From the NCBI GenBank assembly GCA_032622095.1, contig CP136066.1, positions 196,716,816 through 196,780,815 of the forward strand: 64,000 nucleotides of DNA, given 5' to 3'. The position numbers and the translations under genes were made by a program. Under the pieces are notes generated by a model. It was not told the DNA's origin. It did no database searches and worked only from the letters and a program-made list of their open reading frames with translations. This DNA comes from Siphonodentalium dalli (Eukaryota > Mollusca > Scaphopoda > Gadilida > Siphonodentaliidae). Shown one piece after another: positions 23,823 through 34,889 of the stretch. Numbering within the stretch: position 1 is the stretch's first letter; each line of letters starts with the position of its first letter.

Positions 23823-24562
23823 ATGGAGGAGGTGAAGTGACCAATTTTGAATGGGCATTTCCATGCAAATCTCCACAGCAAAAGTTACAGAGTTGCAAAT
23901 ATTTCTGGGCGTGACTTTGTGTGGTATTGAAAACAATACATAGAGGATCTCACATGAGTTTCTATTGTATACGGAATTTATCAACCGAGTTCACTAAATT
24001 CGATTTGAGCCGAGGTTTACCGAGGCTCAAATAGAATTTAGTGGTCGAGGTTGATAAATTACGTATAAAATAGGACGAGTGTGAGATACTTTTTATCACA
24101 TGATCAAATAAACGCGAAGCAATGCGAAATATCCATCGAAAACAACGATAAAAACCGCAGCGATCGCAAGTCATTTGAAGAACGATGTGGCGACATCGCA
24201 CGCGCTGATATTAAACGTGTCTCTTATCGATAATTATGAAACTGCTTTTATGGGCAAATTATGTGATAAATATTTATCTGGCTGGTCGGCTTGGAATATA
24301 TTCCATTAGAAAGGTTTATTTATTTTTATTTTATATTGATTTTTTAAAACTATGTCAAGTGTTGTAATTCCATAAAGAAAATTCTCAAAAATGAATTTAT
24401 AGCAAAAATTGGCCATTTACCAAGCGCAGCCGCCAGCTAAATGTTATGTCTGTTTAATAAGGTGGCTGCTTTAGTGCACAGACAACTGCTTCATATATAA
24501 CATTTGCTGCGGAGATTTGCATGGAAATCCCCATTCAAAATTGCTCACTTGACCTCCTCCCT
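23823..24562. mobile_element. Fold-back MITE, family A, copy 2, with an inserted hairpin
   Basis: The ends match family A at 291-702: GAGGTGAAGTGACC, AATGGGCATTTCCATGCAAA and GTTACAGAGTTGCA at the left, and GATTTGCATGGAAATCCCC with GACCTCCTCCC at the right. It is longer than copy 1 because the middle holds a different hairpin (about 23960-24075: GGAATTTATCAACCGAG, TTCACTAAATTCGATTTGAG and their complements around a GAGGTTTACCGAGG apex). Confidence 0.65.
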
Positions 24563-24563
24563 A

Positions 24564-24858
24564 AGGCTATATGTATTCACAAAAGTACACAAATGAACTG
24601 AAACACATTGCATCACTTCTAAATAAATCGACCAATCCTAACAATATGAGAAGTAACCTCTACGGTGATACAAATACTAGTGAGATGTCACACGTCCTAT
24701 TCATGTGCAGCTCACTTCTTGCAACTATTGCACGGGCATATGAGGAACGATTAATGGGACTTCACCATCTATTGGCATTCAAGCATTTGTTTTTCTGGAC
24801 AGCCTCACATGTCTTCAGGGCTGTTGCTGCAGGGTCTATGTTGGGTTGGTACTTTTAA
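24564..24858 (+). CDS. Unrecognised exon-like open frame with a hydrophobic end
   Basis: A ~95-residue frame that starts just after the right end of the family A element. It contains LLNKSTNPNN, SEMSHVLFMCSSLLA and AYEERLMGLHHLLAFKHLFF. A hydrophobic stretch, then E-R-x-x-x-x-x-H-L, then another hydrophobic stretch loosely recalls the ER-x-x-x-A-x-HLQ loop between membrane helices of ABCA-type transporters, but this is weak. A CCCTAAG acceptor-like site (24562) and a GTACTT donor-like site near 24850 exist, but the acceptor coincides with the MITE end. It may be a real exon fragment or chance; I make no functional claim. Confidence 0.25.
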
Positions 24859-24864
24859 AATAGT

Positions 24865-25190
24865 ATCTCAAACGTTTCCAACTGTTGGAAATATCAAACC
24901 TGACACCCTGTAAAAAAAATTCCAAACTGATGGCAATTTCAGACAAAAATATTGACCAAAAGCTGCCAAAAGTAGAAATTCTTTCTACGTGTTGGTCTAA
25001 AGCAACAAATTCCCCACTAATTACTTGTTGGAATAACAAACAATGCGAAAAATTTCGACCTATAAGTGTTGTATCGGGTATGAAATGTCCAACTACTGGA
25101 AATTTTGACCAAAGTTTGGGGAGGGGGGTATACACCCCCCAATTTCCCCTGTCATCACGTCCCTGTATGTCACACATTTCCAAATGTACT
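24865..25190 (+). repeat. Dispersed TTGGAAATTTCCAAC-type repeat, copy 1
   Basis: Contains GTTGGAAAT, CCAACTACTGGAAATTTTGA, ACCAAAGTTTGGGG, a CACCCCCC stretch and ATCACGTCCCTG. The same order is found at 31080-31427. Frames on both strands are reading through the repeat. Confidence 0.6.
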
Positions 25191-26518
25191 AGCGACTAAA
25201 CTATAATTAATGTCTCGTCCCTTCTTGTTCCCGAATGTCTATAGTCGCTCGTCCGTTAAGCCTGACATACTTTATCATCCGAATAAATTGGTTGTTTTCA
25301 AATAAATATACAAGAATGCAGGTTGCCTATTTGTTTGGATATTGTTTCTCGTTGTGGTTGTTAAATCAAATCGCCATGTGAGACCCCATATCTAAGGTGA
25401 AATTTTAACAATTAAGGCGTATAAGTTTGCGAAAATTTCCTAATATTTCGAAATTAATTTTCTCAAAATCTGGAGGGCATTTATTTAAGGATCAGACGCA
25501 CGTTTTGCCAAAATGTCCTGCTATTTCAAACTGTATTTTCTCAAAATCTGTTATGAATTTCTTTGTGTAATTCGGTACAAGCGACTTTTGTGACACAATA
25601 TTTAAGAAACATCGAGCAATTGGATATTATAACCTCATTTACTTTACTTTTATGGCATGAAAAATATTTAAAATTTAACTGTTTTCAGTTACCAACAACT
25701 TCTGTAAAATATATCTTTTACACAAGTGCAGTTCATATAGCCATGCTATCTTATCTCAAGATCATGACAGGAGACTTAATTATTCTTTATTTGTGAAATT
25801 TAATGATTATTTTCATTAAGAAAGGCAACTAACCATAAATCATTTTCTATATTTGAGGATTTTCATTGAATTCCTTTTGAACAATGAACATTTGGGCTGA
25901 GATGAGTTATGGGTCATGGGTTCATAACCAAGTTAAAACTGACCACCATATCTCTTAACACTGTGATCTAATTCCTGTTGATGGCTCCCTGCTTGAGTGA
26001 ACCACACCGCATATCGACATTTGTTTGCTTTGGGCTGGAATATTTGTGACTGCTTTATTCTTCATTATATCGGTATGATGCTATATTACGCAATTAAAAA
26101 TCTGACTCAACATTATGATACAAATGAACCTTCCCCTCATAGAGTCAAGACAATAATCTATTTGGTGATTGGCGTTTTGTGTGAAATTATTAATTATTCT
26201 AGCAGTTCTTGGTACCGAAAGGGGCAAAAAATAAAATAATACCTTGAACCTCTCAAATGTATTAAATCCATTGTTTTTGTTGTCTCTTAATAATTGCTCA
26301 GATTCCACATGCAATAAAGATGTTGTGTGAAATTCAAGATTTTTTGCCAGACAGATCTAGAGAAATTCTTTGTTGACAATATCTTGCCATTTTTGGCTGG
26401 ATTTATACAGAGCGTGCGTCTCCCCCTAAAGGAACTACAATCCGTTGGAAAATCTTTAAAATTTAACTGTTTTCAGGTACGATGACTTCTGCATAATATA
26501 TATTTTTAAGAGTGCAGT
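25191..26518. other. Non-coding, with a ~75 bp direct repeat
   Basis: Positions 25655-25735 and 26448-26520 share TTTAAAATTTAACTGTTTTC and following ACTTCTG, AATATAT and AGTGCAGTT. ORFs of 77-80 codons have no recognisable domain. Otherwise nothing is seen. Confidence 0.45.
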
Positions 26519-27020
26519 TTAAAGGTACGGTTGGCCTTGGTGGTGGGTATCATGTGAAAATATTTACACCCGTCAAAAACCGCCACAAACAGAAAGAACA
26601 TCAAAATGTAGACAGACTTTGTCCGTATACAAATAAGAAATATCGCATAAACGGTATGTTATTGTCATCTGTTTGACCATTGTTATGTAAACAAAAGCAT
26701 AAACAGTAACTTTTCTGGTGTTTGTTTATATTATGATGGTAAACATAAAGAGCGTTCTTTGTTGGTGAATTCCTGATATGGAACTAATAAAGAGCGTTTA
26801 TGCCATTTGTATGTGATTAGCCAGTAGCATTGTTCTGTCTTCTGTAACACAATCAGGCTCTTGCTTAGGTAAAATATAGTAGGTATTTGTGATAACATGC
26901 TGTTTACGCGATGGTCATGGTATATATGAACGAAACTGTATGCGTTTTAATGTTTTTCTGTTTACGGTGATTGGAACAAATATGAATATTTTCGACAACT
27001 AAGGCCTCACGTGCCTTTAA
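26519..27020 (+). mobile_element. TTAAAGG-ended MITE, long family, copy 1
   Basis: Starts TTAAAGGTACGGTTGGCCTT, ends GCCTCACGTGCCTTTAA. The terminal ~11 bp are inverted copies (TTAAAGG[TC]ACG). Inside are AATAAAGAGCGTTTATGCC and CATAAAGAGCGTTCT. A nearly full-length inverted copy is at 59863-60365, so borders are well supported. Non-coding. Confidence 0.8.
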
Positions 27021-27370
27021 CTTCACGCTATCTGGGGTAAAGAAGATTGGAAACAAATTGAAGTGTTTTGACATTCATTTATATAATTTCACATAACATT
27101 TCTGCTGCGTGGATGAATATGTTGACTGTTGATCTATTCCTAACATGTCATGGATAAAGAGCGAACTGGTCTCTTAATATGCATTTCGCGGTGGTGTGTG
27201 ACGCTGAGTGTGCTCTCTGTGTAGACTAACGATACAAAGCGTTTCCTATTTATCTATTCCTGGTATGGTATGAATAAAGAGCGTCCTGTTCGCTTATGTG
27301 TGCTGCATGTTAACTACATTCCGCGCGGAGTCTCAACTGGTCATTTTAAGACATCTGAGGTAAACGGGAC
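27021..27370. repeat. AATAAAGAGCG-containing repeat related to 1028-1565
   Basis: Two GGATAAAGAGCG / GAATAAAGAGCG motifs (about 27155 and 27272). A right border GACATCTGAGGTAAACGGG, read on the minus strand, matches the ATCAGATGTCTTAAAA border at 1036. Element limits are uncertain. Confidence 0.4.
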
Positions 27371-27655
27371 ATATCTAACAAGAAAATCATAGTCAGAAAT
27401 GGTAACGCCCTCAAGGTCATATTATTAGGCATGTATAAAATAGAATATATATTGGTTTCATGAATGCACGACCTCAGAATTCCGTTAAAACAACTATTCC
27501 TTCAAATTATTACAACTACGGCTTATCACTGAAGGTTTCTCGTTCACCACACCAGAACGCCTCTAAATGCGGACCAAAACAATCTAGTAATGAGATTAAA
27601 TACACCCCGATAATTCGCAATACGATCTTTAGTCTACATTCCCACTGAGACATAC

Positions 27656-27768
27656 TTCATCAGTAATGTTAGCTGTTGTACCATGTATTGTGTTCCCGCA
27701 ATAAAATCTCCAAGAGTTGTCCGCACCTAAATATCGAAAGCAATTAACGCGGTCATAAAAATTACGTA
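27656..27768 (-). CDS. Internal exon, cysteine-containing extracellular module, not recognised
   Basis: On the minus strand a TCTCATTGTTACAG acceptor precedes 113 nt of open frame, followed by a consensus GTATGT donor. It enters in phase 1 and leaves in phase 0. The 37 residues include RVNCFRYLGADNSWRF, YCGNTIHG and an N-glycosylation-type NIT, ending TDE. Composition (Cys, Trp, Tyr, Asn, sequon) fits a secreted or extracellular domain. It lies between the signal-peptide-like exon at 35480-35577 and the lectin exon at 21379-21550, all on the same strand, so it could be part of that gene, but the phase-0 exit does not fit the phase-1 entry of the lectin exon without another exon between. Confidence 0.45.
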
Positions 27769-28031
27769 CTGTAACAATGAGACATCCGCGAATATACATT
27801 CGCGAATACATGCATCCTGCAAAAAGTCTAACCGGTACGCAATATGCATTATTAATCAAAGATACCTCATATATATAGCTCCTATTTTTTTTATAAATGT
27901 CATTCTTCAAAATAACACAAGTAACGAATATATAAACATAAAACAGTTCATAACAATACAGTTCAAATACAGTACATTTATAATTATGTTACTGTTTGAC
28001 TATTATATATTATTTTTCGCTATATATCACA

Positions 28032-28769
28032 CTAGAAGGTGACCCGACTTCGTCCGGGCTATTAAAAAACCAAATTTCAAGTCGATTGCTCCACCCGTTT
28101 CCTTGATCTGGTCTGCGCATGCGCGAAGCTGGTGTCGCACGTGCTCGGCGACCCGATAAAATTCGTATCCGGGGCAAGATACATTCACATACCAAATTTC
28201 AAGTCGATAGCTACACCCGTTTGCGAGATATATAGCCCAATGTCATTTGCGGATACCTCGGCCGGTGATGAGTTAACGCGACACAGTCAAATGCATCGGC
28301 AGGGTGAGAGTTAACGTAATCTAACTTTATGACCTCTGACGACGTCATAGAAATTACGCATTGATTTTATCCTGATAAAAGCATCGTACCACTTGTACCT
28401 AATAATTGAGGCAGATAACTAAAACGGATACATACATATTATATATCGTTGGAAAGATGAAGCCACACAGATTCTAACCGTGCAAATTATATGACTGGCA
28501 ATTTATTATTCGCGCTATATCGAATCGATTTGTGAGCACCGAACTGAAATATATTAGCGCAAAAACGGCGTAAAAATAGATTTGACCTCCGCACGTGAAA
28601 AGTTGACCTCGCACGGACAAATAAATATGCCTATGTTCGTCTCCGGCCGAAAACACATCCAAATACCAAGTTTCATCGAAATTGGCTTAGTCGTTTTCGA
28701 TTCCATCGATTTCAAACACACAAACACACACACACACAAACACACAGATCTTTCAAAATATATAATAGA
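28032..28769 (-). mobile_element. Non-autonomous Helitron, B
   Basis: Read on the minus strand it starts TCTATTATATATTTTGAAAG and ends with a hairpin (GCCCGGACGAAGTCGGGT) about 8 bases before CTAG, followed by T. A 5' TC, a 3' hairpin and CTRR are Helitron ends. Inside are two copies of a ~122 bp unit (GTATCCGGGGCAAGATACAT, CAAATTTCAAGTCGAT) shared with the neighbouring element. No Rep/helicase coding remains. Confidence 0.6.
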
Positions 28770-29232
28770 CTAGCCGATGAGCCCGACGTTGTCCGGGCTA
28801 TTCAAAAACCAAATTTCAAGTCGATAGCTCCACCCGTGTCCGGCTCGGCGACCCGATAAAATTCGTATCCGGGGCAAGATACATTCACATACCAAATTTC
28901 AATTCGATAGCTCCACCCGTTTCCGAGATCTCGTCTGCGCATGCGCGAAGCTGGCGTCGCACGGGCTCGGCGACCCGATAAAATTCGTATCCGGGGCAAG
29001 ATACATTCACATAGCAAATTTCAAGTCGATAGCTCCGCCCGTTTCCGAGATCTCGTCTGCGCATGCGCTGCACGGGCGTCGCACGGGCTCGCCAATACGA
29101 CAACGACCACCGCCTGGTCAAACTACACTCACGTACCAAGTTTCGTCCCGATCGGTCAAGAATCGTAGATTTGTATTAATGACAGACAGACAAACAAACA
29201 TACAGACAGAGGTCTTCAAAATATATATGAGA
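28770..29232 (-). mobile_element. Non-autonomous Helitron, A, inserted at the 5' end of B
   Basis: Minus strand: an A, then TCTCATATATATTTTGAAGA as the start, and hairpin GCCCGGACAACGTCGGGC, CTCATCGG, CTAG as the end. The next base, T, is the first base of Helitron B. The interior holds three ~122 bp repeats (CTCCACCCGTTTCCGAGATC, TCGTCTGCGCATGCGC, GGCTCGGCGACCCGATAAAA). Short minus-strand frames here are repeat readings. Confidence 0.65.
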
Positions 29233-29599
29233 TATGCAACGTCAGCCATTGTTGATTAATCCTTTCTTATCAAAGTTGTTTCCGTTACCTGTTTATCGTA
29301 GTTCCCCTTTTTTTTATTTGTCGTAATATTTGGCGTAGCGTATAAAAAGGTTTGTTGTATTTACGGAAATTAAATTACATCTTCTGCCAATTATACCTGA
29401 ATAGATGTCTTGGTTATATTAGTAATCTTGGAAAATATCCCCAGGAAAAACATTGGATGTCACCTTTTGTGTTATATTGTGGGAATAGAACATAATCTTC
29501 GTTCCACTACAATTTCCTAAAATAATTCTCGTCGCATGAAACCCAAAATGTGTTATTCTGCGATATTTCCCCATAGCTCCATTGACACGACCAGTATGT

Positions 29600-30015
29600 A
29601 TGTATGTGTGTGTTATAGACTCGAAAACTGCTGGACTGATCCGACTCAAATTTGGTATGTAGGCCTACTTTGATCCCGGAAACAATATGGGCGGGTCCAA
29701 TTTCACGTGCGACCGTGTCCTTGACCTCGCTCATGTACACTCATATAGGAATGTTTCTGGACCGATCGAACAATAATTTCGTTCTTTCTCCTAACACGTT
29801 TCAACGTTGTTCCCTTAGTATTGTTCAACGTTGTCACTTTGAATTAGAATATCAATCTCTCATTGTCAATTGTTTTCTCAATAGTTTTGTCTTTCTTCTA
29901 ATACTTTTCAACGTTGTTTTTTCTTTTTTTCTGAGTATTGTTCACTTTGAATTAGTAGATTAATCTCTCAAAGAAATCCCTAAATATCCCGCACGAAGTC
30001 GGGCACATCAGCCAG
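29600..30015 (+). mobile_element. Degenerate Helitron-like 3' part
   Basis: Ends in CCCGCACGAAGTCGGGC, ACATCAG, CCAG then T: the same hairpin-plus-CTRR layout as at 28032 and 28770, but with CCAG for CTAG. The start is not defined. The interior contains ACTGCTGGACTGATCCGACT and CAAATTTGGTATGTAGGCCT, typical of decayed repeats. Confidence 0.4.
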
Positions 30016-30306
30016 TGTTCTATATTTGAGAATGTGCATGCTATGCCTGATGATCAATACCATGTTGGGCTGAGATGAGTTATAAACGACTGGTCAAGTG
30101 GTTCTGCTAGATTGCTATGATGTTGGTGGGTCCTGCTAGATTGATATGATGCTGGTAGGGAAAACTGATGCCGTTACGAAAGCACCGTTATTTTTTTCTA
30201 AATTTGTCATTAATATTTTAATTTATTTTATTAACTGACAATAAGCATATGGTACATTCTATGTCTTATCTACTTGATTCGCATTTAATATTACAATAGA
30301 TACAAT

Positions 30307-31427
30307 CAGGGACGTTGGGGGATGTCCACATTTGGAAATTCCAACTGCACCCCCCTCCCCCCTTGAATTAGAAATTAGAATCAGACCAAACACAAGTTTT
30401 GCATAATTCCATTTGCAGCCCCCTTGCACATCAGTGCTCAGGCATAATATCCTATATATTCATAAACCGTGGTTCTATATTCCCGGTTTGAGAACATTCA
30501 GATATTTTAACTATTTTAACCTGAAAAATTGCATAAATCCTAACATCTAGTGGTCTAACTCCAGACAAATGCACACAGCTACGGGCAAGAGATCAGGACA
30601 CACCGGGCTGACCATGGTTGTTCGCCCCTGTGTGAGAAAAATTTTGAAAACTATACAAATCGCAAATCCTAGCATCTAGACTGGCCTCAACTGAAGCTTT
30701 CCTATAGTGTTGGAAATTTCAAACCTCATACTCCCCATCAGGTTGGAAAATTCTCCAAATGATGACCATTTCAGTCCAAAAGTTTGGCCAAATGTAGTAA
30801 AATATTGTTTTGATAAACTAATTAGCATTTTTGTATTGGCCACGGGGATGGACAATGACACACCGGGCCGACCATGGTTCGGCCTGGTGTGCGAAAATTT
30901 TGAAACTGAACAAAAACATCGCAAAATCCTAGCATCTAGACTAGCCTCAAGCCTTCCTAGAGTTGGAAATTTCCAACCTGACACCCCAACACTTAGGTTG
31001 GAAAATTTCCAACTGATGACAATTCCAATGACAATGTTGACCAAATGTATGACAATATATATTTTTTAAATTAACTAGCAGTTTTTGACTGGCCACGGGG
31101 GAGGGAACAGGACACAAGATTTCCAAGTGTTGGAAATTTCCAACCTGTCACCCCTCCCAAGGTTGGAAAATTTCCAACTGATGACCATTTCAATCTCAAA
31201 ATTTTGACAAAAAATAGGAAAATATGCAAATATTGGTCCAAACACAATTAATTCCCCCCAATAAATTGTTTGAAAATCAAACTACAAGAACATTTTCAAC
31301 CTATTGTTGGTGAGAAATTTCCAACTAATGTTTTGGCAGGTATGAAATTTCCAACTGTTGAAATCTTTTACAAAAGTTGGGGGGTGGGGGTGAGACACCC
31401 CAAACCCCCCTTTCGCCACGTCTCTGG
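30307..31427 (+). mobile_element. Element with CAGGGACGT / ACGTCTCTG ends and internal TTGGAAATTTCCAAC repeats
   Basis: CAGGGACGTTGGGGG at the left and CGCCACGTCTCTG at the right are a loose inverted pair. Inside, GTTGGAAATTTCCAACCTGA and GGTTGGAAAATTTCCAACTG recur three times at about 30710, 30965 and 31130. The right third matches 24865-25190. Long overlapping frames on both strands arise because the repeated unit is largely stop-free. Confidence 0.45.
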
Positions 31428-31984
31428 ATATAATCAATCTGAGACATTTATTTTTGCGGCTCGCAATCGTTTGGATCATCACACTGGAGCCCTCTATCTA
31501 AAATTTATATTTATATAACAAAGAAGTGTCCCAATAATTGAATAAAACAATATAGAAATAAAATCAATATTAATTGATTGAATCATTTATGGGCAGGGAT
31601 TTCCAACTCATACGTATTATTTCATACCCAGGAAACTATCTAAAAAAAAAATTTAAAGAGATAATCCATCTTTAAAATATGATTCAACATATGTTTTTTA
31701 ATGTTTGATACACGTAATGGCTTTTCCTTGATAAGCGGGTGGGTCATTTAATTAACCCAGTTGATATTCTTGCCTCAATTATTTGTTTCCTCAAAATGCA
31801 CATTTTGTTAACTATTTAAATGTGTACTTTTCGTTTTAATGCATGACGACCATCTGATATCCAACCATGCATGATATGGAGAAAACTTACCTTCATCCCA
31901 ATATATCGTTAAAAAAATGGTCCTAAACAAATTCCTCATATAAAATTTGTTGGCAACGACACCGAACGACGCGGCTCTGATAGA
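31428..31984. other. Non-coding, no clear feature
   Basis: AT-rich, with no supported frame or repeat. Confidence 0.4.
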
Positions 31985-32650
31985 CACGCCCTAAGCCGAC
32001 CACGTCTCCCCATAGCCATCTACACCTTTACACACACAATAGAAGATCATGGAAGGCATCACATATCGAATCTTTTATCCTCTCGAATACACACGTATCG
32101 AGAATCAAGTTGCTTATCGGAAATTCTTTGTTATGGACGGTGTTGGTATTCAAAAGGGAACGTGGATGAGCTGGTAATTAGTCTTTCCATTTTCAATAAC
32201 ATCCGTGTGATCAGTTAACCCTTTACCCAACAGAAGGGCCCTGTGCCAATGCATTCTCTTATATATGCGAGTCGACCATAGGTCGCCTCGCATATATAAG
32301 AGAATGCATTGGCTTAACACATTAAAAATTATAAAATTGTTAAAGAATGTAAGAAAAAATGGTAAAAAGTGTTAAAAAAAGATTTTTTTAGGCCAATGCA
32401 TTCTCTTATATATGCGAGGCGACCTATGGTCGACTCGCATATATAAGAGAATGCATTGGCACAGGGCATAACTGTAACCATCACAATGTGGTCAATGAGC
32501 CGATTCCAATGATACCCATATTTGTATGGTTCTATTGAGACAGACCGAAGATATTTTAGGCTGTTGAAGCTTTATTTGGCCGGTTTTGGCCGGTTTGTTG
32601 GGTAAAGGGGATGAAGAAGATGTTCAATATTTCGATTTATTCCGAAAAAT
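31985..32650 (-). pseudogene. Damaged copy of the 35.5 kb first-exon region, split by a MITE
   Basis: Positions 31985-32214 and 32611-32650 match 35460-35740 in order (TTATCGGAAATTCTTTGTTA, GTAATTAGTCT, TTTCCATTTTCA, AAGAAGATGTTCAATATT). At the place of the ATG at 35577 the minus strand here reads CTCGATACG, so the start is lost, and a stop follows after a few codons. A piggyBac-like MITE (32215-32610) is inserted upstream of the lost start, where the promoter would be. Confidence 0.5.
32215..32610 (+). mobile_element. piggyBac-like MITE, copy 3
   Basis: Left TTAA plus CCCTTTACCCAACA, right TGTTGGGTAAAGGGG, where the right TTAA has been lost. Hairpins at 32244-32313 and 32391-32461 are nearly perfect. 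The uninterrupted paralogue at 35580-35740 marks the insertion site. Confidence 0.85.
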
Positions 32651-32766
32651 GAAAGATGGCGGTAATTAATACATCAAAATATTGATGTATGTTATGGCCA
32701 GACGTGGTGCGTGCACTTATGGTATATACCGTATAGTCTTCAGTCTACATGGGCTTTCATAATTAA

Positions 32767-32833
32767 AAACGAGCGCACCACTTTAACAAAAGCATCAATA
32801 TCAATGTGTTTGTTAAAGTGGCCCGCTCGTTTA
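32767..32833. repeat. Short hairpin
   Basis: AACGAGCGCACCACTTTAAC is matched by GTTAAAGTGGCCCGCTCGTT around a ~25 bp loop. A related AACGAGCGCGCCACTTTAAA occurs at 23473. Confidence 0.6.
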
Positions 32834-32879
32834 GGTATGCCCGTTTGGAAAAAAACCGGTTGTATCTATATCTGCGATT

Positions 32880-34625
32880 GTCTGTCTGGCTGTCTGTATG
32901 TGTTCTATAACAATTAACATGGTACGGCACCAAAGGGGTCTAACAGGGGTAACTGTTTTCCGAGAAAGATAATGGTGATGGTTAGAATTTTTTTAAGTGA
33001 CGTCGTTTTTGTCAGGGGCAGAAAAGTGGGAGGGGCAGCAAAAACTTTTGTCTCCGATTTTCACCAAACTTATACACAATCATTTCCATGATATGAGGAA
33101 TCTAATGGTGTGGTTTAAATATGTCAAAAGTTCCAGCCAGTGGTGTACGGAAGGCGAGAGGGTCACCAAAATTGATAATAAATATTTTTAGCGCCAATTT
33201 CCACAAAATTGATGCACATTCCTCTCCGTGATACACGGAATCTAATCGAGTTATTTAAAGACGCCAACTCGGTGCCGTTGGATGAGAGATAGGGGGGGAT
33301 TTGATTTGAATTTGTTTAGACGCCGATCACCATCAAACTTATATATAATCATCTCCATGATATCAGGAGTCTAATGGTGTGGTTTCAAGATGTCAAATTG
33401 ACTTAGGGGTGCATGGAGGGGAAAGGTGCTCCAACATTGATAGAAATATGTTTAGCGCCGATTTCCACCAAATTTATATACATTCTTCTCCATGATCCGA
33501 GGAAAATAATCGTGGGATTAAAAGACCCCAAATTGGAGGCGTTTGGGTGAGAGCACTAAATTTGATAAGAATTGTTTAGTCACTGACTACCACCAAACTT
33601 ATACATAATCATCTCCATGGTATCGGGACTCTAATTGTGCAGTTTAAATATGTCAAAAGTTCGAGTCATGGGGTGCATGCGGAAGGGACATCAAAATTGA
33701 TAGAAACTATTGTAGTGCCTATTTCCACCAATTTGTTACGTATTCTTCTACGTGATACGAGGAATCCAATCCAATCGTGTGGTTTAAATACGCCAAATTG
33801 GTGCCGTTTTGTCTAAGAGATGGGGGACTCTAAATTTGATACAAATTTATTTCCATCAATATTATATATATTCATCTAAATATGTCAAAAGTGGCGGCCG
33901 CTTGGGACCGGGATAGGAAGGGGAGGGTAACCAAAACTGATATATGTTTAGCGCCAATTGCCAGCAAATTCATAACCGTCTTCTCCAGTACGGTACATTT
34001 GGTGCCTATATATTTGCGAATGTCTCTGTTTTCGATATAACTTCTAGATCGCACCAAAGGAGTCAAACAGGGGTAACTTTTTAAGAGGTAGATATAATGG
34101 TGCGGGTTAAAACGCTGTAGGTGTCGCTGACGTATACATAGTCATCTCCATGGTATGGTGCCGTTCGTGTAAGTGATGCACGAAAGGTGGAGAGGGGCAA
34201 CAAAATTGATAAAAACAAATTTGTTTAGCTCCGATTTCCAACAAATTGATACAAATTCTTCTCCATGATACGAGGAGTCGAATTGTTTGACATAAAGGCG
34301 CCATATTGGTGCCGTGTGGGTGAGAGATTGGGGGGGGGGCACTAAATTTGATAAGAATTTGTTTAGTTGCCGATTACCACCAAACTTATACATGATCAGC
34401 TCCATTTTATCAGGACTCTAATGGATGTGGTTTAGATAATTATGTCAAAAGGAGCTCCGTTCGCATCGTGAACCAAAGTTGATACAAATTTGTTTAGCTC
34501 TAATGTCCACCAAATGCATGCACGTTCATCTCCAAAGATACGAGGAATCAAAGCATGTGGGTTAAATACTCCACATTTGGTGCCGCTTTTGGGTCAGGGA
34601 TGGAGAGGAGGGACACTAACATTAA
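32880..34625. repeat. Diverged tandem array, ~137 bp half-units
   Basis: About 12 diverged half-units. Two alternating types share CACCAAACTTATACATAATC or CACCAAATTTATATACATTC, then CTCCATGATA, then GAGGAATCTAA; an alternating 'ATATGTCAAAAGTT' and 'ACGCCAAATTGGTGCCGTT' distinguishes them, so the full period is ~275 bp. CACCAAAGG-GTC-AACAGGGGTAACT occurs at about 32930 and again at 34050, so two related blocks may be joined. Frames of 64-87 codons are array readings. Confidence 0.7.
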
Positions 34626-34764
34626 TAAGAATGTATTAGCCGCCGATATCTATAAGGATTATTTGGCGTGTTCAAATATCAGAACCTCGACAAATGGTGA
34701 CCGAATGAAGTCACTTGAACACTTATATATTTTCAACTGTCATATTTATATGTGTTAGAATCGA

Positions 34765-34882
34765 GGTCCTCATTTTAATATTCATTATGACCTGACCTCG
34801 ATTATAACACTGAGCGGTGATTGACTGTTTCTACTATGTCAGTCATGGAAAGGTCAGGTCACAATGAATATTAAAATTAGGA
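34765..34882. mobile_element. Small hairpin element
   Basis: AGGTCCTCATTTTAATATTC plus ATTATGACCTGACCT at the left is inverted at the right (AGGTCAGGTCACAATGAATA, TTAAAATTAGG). Confidence 0.6.
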
Positions 34883-34889
34883 ACTGTGT

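Noticed and set aside
24836-25199. Overlapping 104-115 codon ORFs on both strands
   Set aside because: They lie in the dispersed TTGGAAAT repeat, shared with 31080-31427.
30676-31069. 120-122 codon ORFs on both strands
   Set aside because: Repeat-derived; both strands are open because of the TTGGAAATTTCCAAC palindrome units.
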